A stretch of 10,573 nt of DNA from Cyanobacteria bacterium UBA6984 (GTDB lineage Bacteria; Cyanobacteriota; Vampirovibrionia; Gastranaerophilales; Gastranaerophilaceae): the NCBI GenBank assembly GCA_002450015.1, contig DJYG01000031.1, forward strand, positions 1 to 10,573. The letters run 5' to 3'. Both the position numbers and the translations under genes were made by a program. This document shows, in pieces, positions 5,983 through 10,573 of the stretch. The notes beneath the pieces were generated by a model that was not told the origin of the DNA, did not search any database, and saw only the letters and a list, made by a program, of their open reading frames with translations. Numbering within the stretch: position 1 is the stretch's first letter; the number at the start of each line of letters is the position of its first letter.

Positions 5983-5988
5983 GAGGAG
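5983..5988 (+). promoter_or_regulatory. Shine-Dalgarno of the outer-membrane channel gene
   Basis: GAGGAG lies 10 nt before the ATG at 5999, slightly far but strong. It supports this ATG, which opens a signal peptide, over the in-frame ATG at 5948, which would put a non-signal extension in front. Confidence 0.6.
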
Positions 5989-5998
5989 ACACCCCGAA

Positions 5999-7345
5999 AT
6001 GAAAAGAATAGCAATTTTAATATTTATACTTAGCTTGTTTGCGATGCCAGCATTTGCCGTTACAAACCCAACGGAATATATGAATATGTCTTTTTGGCAA
6101 AAATTTAATGACGATATTTTAGTTGATAATTTAATTAAGGTTTACGAGAATAACAACGACTTAAAAGCGGCAGTTTTGAAAGTAAACGAAGGAAACAGAA
6201 TCGTTAAAATGTCGTTCGCAAATGAGCTTCCGCATGTCGGTTTTCAAGGTTATGTCGGGAGAATTTTTAGTTCATCAGATGAATTATTCGGTGAAGTCAA
6301 AATCCCAAATTACGCAGAAACCCATTATTTATTACCTCTTACAATGAATTATGAAATTGATATTTGGGGCAAAAATCATCTGATTACAAAATCCAAAAAG
6401 AAACAATTAGAGATGATAAAACAAGATGAAAGAGCCTCGTATATTTATATTTCATCAGCTTTTGCCGTTGATTATTACAATTTAATCAGAACGGATAAAT
6501 TGATTTCTTATCAAAAGGAACTTATTGAATTGCAAAATAAAATTATAGACTCTTATAAAACAAAATATGAACTTGGAACAGCAACCCTTTCTGACATTGA
6601 ACAAGCTCAAAAGAATTTGACCTATATGAAGGAAGAATTACAAAAACTATCGGAAAAACAAGATTTATTAAAAAACCAGTTATCAGTTTTACTGTCGGAT
6701 AGAGCTTTTGAATCTATTGAAAGGGCTGAGTTTGATAGTTTAAATATTGCATTTATTCCGCCAAAAGAAATCAAATTTGATGTAATTGAAAAACGACCTG
6801 ATAAAATAAAATCAGAACTTGAACTGGAAAAGATCGGGATTGACGTAAAAGTTGCTAGAAGAGATTTACTCCCGAAATTTATAATTACAGGCAATTTGGG
6901 ATTTAATATGTATAACATATCTTCTTCTCATAAGTTTTTAGCTGATTTAGGGATAGTTCCTGCTTGGGATTTATTTATGGGCGGAAGAAAATTACAACTA
7001 TTAAAATTAAAAAAAGACCAGTATGAGATAGCAACTCAAAGATATGAAAAAACAATATTAACCGCTATTCAAGAAACAAATGATGCCTTGTATTCAATGA
7101 AAACAGCAGAAAATATCAAATCTGTTGTTGACGACAGACTAAATAATGATGAAAAAGAGATGAAATATACTATTATTAGAGAAGACGCTGGAACGGCTGA
7201 TAATTTAGACATAATGTTTCAGAAACAAAAACTTATAATTTCTAAAATGCAAACAGTTTCCGCAAAAATCAATGAGATAATTTCTGCAATCAATCTTTAT
7301 CAAGCATTGGGCGGAGTTGATTTTACAGAAATTGAGAATATATAG
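5999..7345 (+). CDS. TolC/NodT-like outer-membrane efflux channel protein (OEP family)
   Basis: This 448-residue protein has a clear Sec signal peptide: a basic MKR start, a hydrophobic core and a likely AFA cleavage after residue 20. There is no lipobox cysteine, unlike many NodT-type lipoproteins. The mature part begins with FWQKFNDDILVDNLIKVYENNNDLKAA, typical of OEP family members. Two long alpha-helical repeat halves follow, each with a beta segment (near HVGFQGYVG and KFIITGNLGFN), then WDLFMGGRK and the C-terminal ETNDALYSM and INLYQALGG motifs. Three such subunits form a barrel in the outer membrane with a periplasmic tunnel that docks onto adaptors such as EmrA or YbhG. It is divergent from marR and shares its operator region, so it is probably co-regulated with emrA and the MFS pumps. 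It is also the only outer-membrane channel near the ybhFSR-type operon, with which it converges. Name by homology class only. Confidence 0.92.
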   Translation: MKRIAILIFILSLFAMPAFAVTNPTEYMNMSFWQKFNDDILVDNLIKVYENNNDLKAAVLKVNEGNRIVKMSFANELPHVGFQGYVGRIFSSSDELFGEVKIPNYAETHYLLPLTMNYEIDIWGKNHLITKSKKKQLEMIKQDERASYIYISSAFAVDYYNLIRTDKLISYQKELIELQNKIIDSYKTKYELGTATLSDIEQAQKNLTYMKEELQKLSEKQDLLKNQLSVLLSDRAFESIERAEFDSLNIAFIPPKEIKFDVIEKRPDKIKSELELEKIGIDVKVARRDLLPKFIITGNLGFNMYNISSSHKFLADLGIVPAWDLFMGGRKLQLLKLKKDQYEIATQRYEKTILTAIQETNDALYSMKTAENIKSVVDDRLNNDEKEMKYTIIREDAGTADNLDIMFQKQKLIISKMQTVSAKINEIISAINLYQALGGVDFTEIENI

Positions 7346-7429
7346 TAAACAAATATCGGACATATAAAACAAACCGAATATCCAACCCAAGCGTATTAAT
7401 TAGGTAAAAGTCTGTAAAAAAAATCTGTT

Positions 7430-7466
7430 TTCGTTTAATTCGGAGTTACACTCCATATTAAACGAA
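7430..7466. terminator. Strong hairpin between convergent genes, probable bidirectional terminator
   Basis: TTCGTTTAAT (7430-7439) pairs perfectly with ATTAAACGAA (7457-7466). An inner GGAGT/ACTCC stem (7442-7446/7450-7454) with a 3-nt loop completes the hairpin. On the minus strand it is followed 6 nt later by eight T's (7423-7416), which fits termination of the ABC operon. On the plus strand a T-containing AT-rich tail follows, which could end the channel transcript. Confidence 0.55.
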
Positions 7467-7546
7467 TTTCGAATTAAAATTTTGTCATCGGTTCGTTTTC
7501 AGCCATTTTCAATTACATATTTTCAGTTTGTCCTGAGAAGTTATAA

Positions 7547-8659
7547 CTATCCTAATTTTCTTTTAAATGTTCTGCTTGCAAGTGTTAAAGTTATCAAAGC
7601 TATTATAAGTAGTGGAATTATGTTTTCAATTACATCGCTTATTCCCATACCTTTTAATATTATTCCGCGTGATAGAACCATAAAGAATCTTACAGGATCT
7701 AAGTATGTTAGATACTGCAAGCAAAGCGGCATATCTTCAATAGGCGAAATAAACCCCGAAAGCAGTACTGCAGGCATCATAAATGTCATAACAGATAAAA
7801 TTGCCTGCTGTTGAGTATTGCATATTGCTGAAATATAAAGTCCGACACCTACTATTGCCATAAGAGAAATCAAAATAGAAACAAAAAACAAAATTATAGA
7901 GCCGTTAAAAGGAACGTGGAAAAATACAATGACAATTCCAATCATAACCATTGTTAATGTCATTGCAATTACAAGCGGTGGAATTGATTTGCCGAGTAAT
8001 ATTTCAAATGATGAAAGAGGACTTACAATAAGTTGGTCGAATGTACCAAGTTCTCTTTCTCTTGCAATTGATAAAGATGTTAGAATCAAAGTTGTTACAA
8101 GTGAGAGCATTGCAACAATAATTGTCAAAATATACCATTTGTATTCAAGATTAGGATTAAACCAGTTTCTTACGGTTATATTCAATCCGGAGTTCTTGTT
8201 GCCTGTAAGCTCTGCATTATATAAATTTATTATTTGCGATGCGTATCCTGAGCCTATTGCAGCCGAATTTGTTTGTCTGCCATCGGATATTATTTGAACC
8301 GTTGCACCTGTTTTAGACTTTATACCCCTTACAAAATCATTTGGGATATTTATTCCGAGTTGAGCTTTTTGGGTATCAAGTTTTTCTTGAAATTCTTTTT
8401 CATTATCAACATAATAGAATTTTCTAAATCTTGATGAATTTTCAAATCTTGAAAGTAATTCTCTTGATTCAACACTTTGAGAACGATCTAAAACAACTGT
8501 ATCAATGTTTCTAACTTCCATTGTTACCGCATTTGAAAACACCAAAAGCTGCATTAACGGCATTGCAATAATAATGGCACGGGATTTCGGATCATTCCAA
8601 ATTGTCCTAAATTCTTTTTTTATGAGTGCCGCAACTCTGCGTAAAAAATCTCTAATCAT
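7547..8659 (-). CDS. ybhR: YbhR-like ABC-2 type exporter permease
   Basis: This 370-residue ABC-2 permease (ABC2_membrane_3 type) has one N-terminal TM (about 27-45), a large extracytoplasmic domain (about 48-172) and a C-terminal block of about five TMs. It shares diagnostic stretches with E. coli YbhR: LDTQKAQL, ISDGRQTNSA, VRNWFNPNLEYKW (163-175), SIARERELGTFDQLIVSPL (197-215), CNTQQQA and MMPAVLLSGFISPIEDMP. It is one of two different permeases of a YbhFSR-type exporter. In E. coli that system is implicated in drug (cephalosporin/tetracycline-type) and Na+/Li+ export. Its ATG overlaps the end of the ybhS-like gene by 8 bp, with GAGGT upstream inside that gene, indicating translational coupling. 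It is last in the operon and is followed by a hairpin terminator. Confidence 0.95.
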   Translation of the reverse strand: MIRDFLRRVAALIKKEFRTIWNDPKSRAIIIAMPLMQLLVFSNAVTMEVRNIDTVVLDRSQSVESRELLSRFENSSRFRKFYYVDNEKEFQEKLDTQKAQLGINIPNDFVRGIKSKTGATVQIISDGRQTNSAAIGSGYASQIINLYNAELTGNKNSGLNITVRNWFNPNLEYKWYILTIIVAMLSLVTTLILTSLSIARERELGTFDQLIVSPLSSFEILLGKSIPPLVIAMTLTMVMIGIVIVFFHVPFNGSIILFFVSILISLMAIVGVGLYISAICNTQQQAILSVMTFMMPAVLLSGFISPIEDMPLCLQYLTYLDPVRFFMVLSRGIILKGMGISDVIENIIPLLIIALITLTLASRTFKRKLG

Positions 8660-9776
8660 TAGATAACCTCATTTGTGTTTTCTTATAAACGCCTGCAAAT
8701 AGAAGCAATCCTAATAGTGTTAAATAAAAAGCATTTGCTAACCTTATTTCATTTACCCCGCCAGCCATAAATTCACTTTCAATAAATGAAACATAGTATC
8801 TTGGCGGAATTATCATAGTCAAGTATTGGAAAAATATCGGCATTGAATTAATCGGGAACATTAACCCCGACAACATCAGAGCAGGCATAAATCCTACACT
8901 TATTGAAACCATACTCGCCATAAATTGATTTTTTAAGGCAGTTGAAATCATTAAACCAATACCGAGTGATGTAAACAGGAAAATTCCGCTAATCAAGAAA
9001 AACATAAAATAACTGCCCCTGAATGGCACTTGAAATATACATACGCAAAGGAACATATTAAATGCAGTTGATAACATTCCCAAAATAAAATACGGAATAT
9101 ATTTGCCAAGCACAATATGAATTGCTCTGACCTTTGTACTTAATAATGCTTCCATTGTTCCTCTTTCCCACTCACGGGCAATAACAAGAGATGTAAGCAA
9201 TATTCCGATTAAAGTCATTGTAATTGCAATTGAACCAGGAACGATAAAATGATGTGAGTTTAAATCCGGATTATACCAAGTTCTGTTCTCGATATTAATT
9301 AGAGGTTTTGATAAATTCTTTTTATATTTACTTGTAGCAAGCCATTGATTTGAAATAGCAAGCGCATAACTCTGAACATAGTTTGCAGTATTAACTTCAC
9401 TACCATCTGTTATAACAAGTAAATCTGCTCTTTCATTTACCCCTTGACCTCTTGAAAGCAGACGCGAAAAATCGTTTGGGATAATAACAGCCCCTTTAAT
9501 TTTAGAGCTTAAAATAGCTTTTTTAATATCTTCCATATTGTCGTAATTTATCGAATTAATGTATTTGCTGTGACCGAAAGATTTGACTAATGTCGCAACT
9601 TCAGGCGAATTATCGTCATTTTTTATTCCAATTGTGATTTTTACGGAATCAAGATTTATTCCGTACATATAAATTGTAATTGATATAATTGGCAAAATAA
9701 AAGCAATAACAATACTTGATGGATCTCTCAATATCTGTTTTATTTCTTTTTTAATTAAGGCTATTAGGATTTTCAT
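8652..9776 (-). CDS. ybhS: YbhS-like ABC-2 type exporter permease
   Basis: This 374-residue ABC-2 permease has the same architecture as its neighbour: one N-terminal TM (about 21-40), a periplasmic domain (about 45-175) and about five TMs at the C-terminus. Matches to E. coli YbhS are extensive: RDPSS (17-21), YGINLDS (38-44), VITDGSEVNTANYVQ (121-135), HHFIVPGSIAI, AREWERGTMEALLST (200-214), NQFMAS and the LSGLMFPINSMP segment. It should pair with the YbhR-like protein to form the heterodimeric membrane channel driven by the YbhF-like ATPase. Its ATG overlaps the ATPase stop codon as ATGA, a tight operon junction. The substrate cannot be read from the sequence. Export of drugs or hydrophobic compounds is the family expectation. 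Confidence 0.95.
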   Translation of the reverse strand: MKILIALIKKEIKQILRDPSSIVIAFILPIISITIYMYGINLDSVKITIGIKNDDNSPEVATLVKSFGHSKYINSINYDNMEDIKKAILSSKIKGAVIIPNDFSRLLSRGQGVNERADLLVITDGSEVNTANYVQSYALAISNQWLATSKYKKNLSKPLINIENRTWYNPDLNSHHFIVPGSIAITMTLIGILLTSLVIAREWERGTMEALLSTKVRAIHIVLGKYIPYFILGMLSTAFNMFLCVCIFQVPFRGSYFMFFLISGIFLFTSLGIGLMISTALKNQFMASMVSISVGFMPALMLSGLMFPINSMPIFFQYLTMIIPPRYYVSFIESEFMAGGVNEIRLANAFYLTLLGLLLFAGVYKKTQMRLSND

Positions 9777-10573
9777 TTTTCAGACTCCTTAATTAAGTTT
9801 ATAAATGCTGTTTCCATATCGTTTGCCCCTGCTTGTTGTTTAAGCTCTGTTGGTGTTCCGACAGCAATAGTTTCGCCTTTATAGAAAAGAGAAATTCTAT
9901 CGCAGTATTCAGCCTCATCCATAAAGTGAGTTGTAACCATTATAGTTACACCTTTTTTAGCCAAAGACGTTATATGATTCCAAAAATCACGTCTTGTCAA
10001 AACATCAACACCTGACGTGGGTTCATCTAAAAACAAGACAGGTGGGTTATGAATGAGTGCTGCTGCCATTGAAAGTCTTTGTTTTAAGCCAAGCGGTAGT
10101 TCTTCTGCTTTGGCATTTTCATATTCTTTTAGTCCAAAAACATCAATAACTTCATTAACTTTTTCTTCTTTTTTTAAAATACTAATTCCATAGGCAAGAG
10201 CAAAAAAGTCTAAGTTTTCTCGAACAGTTAAACTCCCGTATAACGAGAATTTTTGTGCCATATATCCTAAATTTGATCTTGCTTTTTCGGGTTGTTTTTT
10301 TATATCTATTCCCATTATTCTTGCCGTACCCGAAGTCGGACGGGCAAGTCCGCACATCATTTTAAACGATGTTGATTTTCCTGCTCCGTTTGGTCCTAAA
10401 AGCCCAAATATTTCGCCTTTTTTAATTTTAAAGGTGTTATTTTTAACTGCATAAAAGTTTCCATATCTTTTTTCTAAATTATCCGCTTCAACGGTTAATT
10501 CAACATCAGGTGCTTTATAATCGTAATTTTTAGCTATTAGTGATTCTTCTTTATTATATCCGCCCATTAAGTC
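9773..10573 (-). CDS. ybhF: YbhF-like ABC exporter ATPase, C-terminal nucleotide-binding domain (5' end off window)
   Basis: 266 residues are visible and the frame is open to the right edge. Numbering from the Met at 10567: Walker A GPNGAGKS (58-65), Q-loop in GYMAQKFSLYG (101-111), signature region ELPLGLKQR (156-164), Walker B VLFLDEP (177-183) and H-loop VTTHF (211-215). These match the second NBD of the tandem-ATPase YbhF of E. coli, including its degenerate PLGxKQR signature in place of LSGGQ. The in-frame residues before the first Met give D-L-M-G-G, resembling the FIDLLGG at the NBD1-NBD2 linker of E. coli YbhF. The Met is therefore probably internal, and a first NBD should lie beyond the window. 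It energises the YbhS/YbhR-like permeases encoded directly downstream. A separate single-NBD protein starting at 10567 is the alternative; no Shine-Dalgarno can be assessed within six bases. Confidence 0.92.
   Translation of the reverse strand, partial: DLMGGYNKEESLIAKNYDYKAPDVELTVEADNLEKRYGNFYAVKNNTFKIKKGEIFGLLGPNGAGKSTSFKMMCGLARPTSGTARIMGIDIKKQPEKARSNLGYMAQKFSLYGSLTVRENLDFFALAYGISILKKEEKVNEVIDVFGLKEYENAKAEELPLGLKQRLSMAAALIHNPPVLFLDEPTSGVDVLTRRDFWNHITSLAKKGVTIMVTTHFMDEAEYCDRISLFYKGETIAVGTPTELKQQAGANDMETAFINLIKESEK

Noticed and set aside
5948..5998. Upstream in-frame ATG (5948) as the start of the channel gene
   Set aside because: The extension has no signal-peptide logic and spans operator 2 and the Shine-Dalgarno. 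ATG at 5999 gives a clean signal peptide.
7540..7547. GTTATAAC palindrome near the ybhR stop as a third MarR site
   Set aside because: Only 8 bp, lacks the ATAAT core of the operators and sits at the 3' end of a gene between convergent transcripts. Probably chance.

Overview
The window is AT-rich DNA from a diderm (Gram-negative-type) bacterium. Periplasmic adaptor, outer-membrane channel and inner-membrane pump genes occur together, which only makes sense with an outer membrane. The low GC and the GC-richer palindromic intergenic repeats fit a host-associated or gut lineage, for example the Gastranaerophilales/Melainabacteria. That placement is a weak inference, because there is no rRNA or other taxonomic marker here.

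Layout. Positions 1-636 (+) hold the C-terminal part of a HipA-family Ser/Thr kinase, cut by the window edge. Positions 637-922 are a non-coding, hairpin-rich convergent region. Positions 923-5911 (-) read, in transcription order, as marR-type regulator, emrA (membrane fusion protein), then two consecutive DHA2-family (EmrB/QacA-like) MFS drug:proton antiporters. A TolC/NodT-like outer-membrane efflux channel (5999-7345, +) is transcribed divergently from marR. The 87-bp gap between marR and the channel carries two near-identical 14-bp palindromes, one next to each gene, and they look like MarR operators. Positions 7346-7546 are a convergent gap with a strong hairpin. Positions 7547-10573 (-) are an ABC exporter operon matching E. 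coli ybhF-ybhS-ybhR. The ATPase is cut by the right edge and appears to be the second nucleotide-binding half of a tandem-ATPase YbhF.

How it works together. MarR is expected to repress itself, the downstream emrA-MFS-MFS genes and the divergent channel. That would co-regulate all three layers of a tripartite pump: inner-membrane MFS, EmrA adaptor and outer-membrane channel. The ybhFSR-type ABC exporter lies on the other side of the channel gene and normally works with a HlyD-type adaptor (YbhG), which would lie off the right edge. It could share the same outer-membrane channel. The window is thus an efflux island with two energetically different pump types around one outer-membrane channel gene.

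I see no wholly new system. The points most worth a second look are the mirrored operator pair, the apparently leaderless marR, the two MFS permeases with altered TM1 motifs behind a single adaptor, and a modular palindromic repeat family inside the efflux operon.
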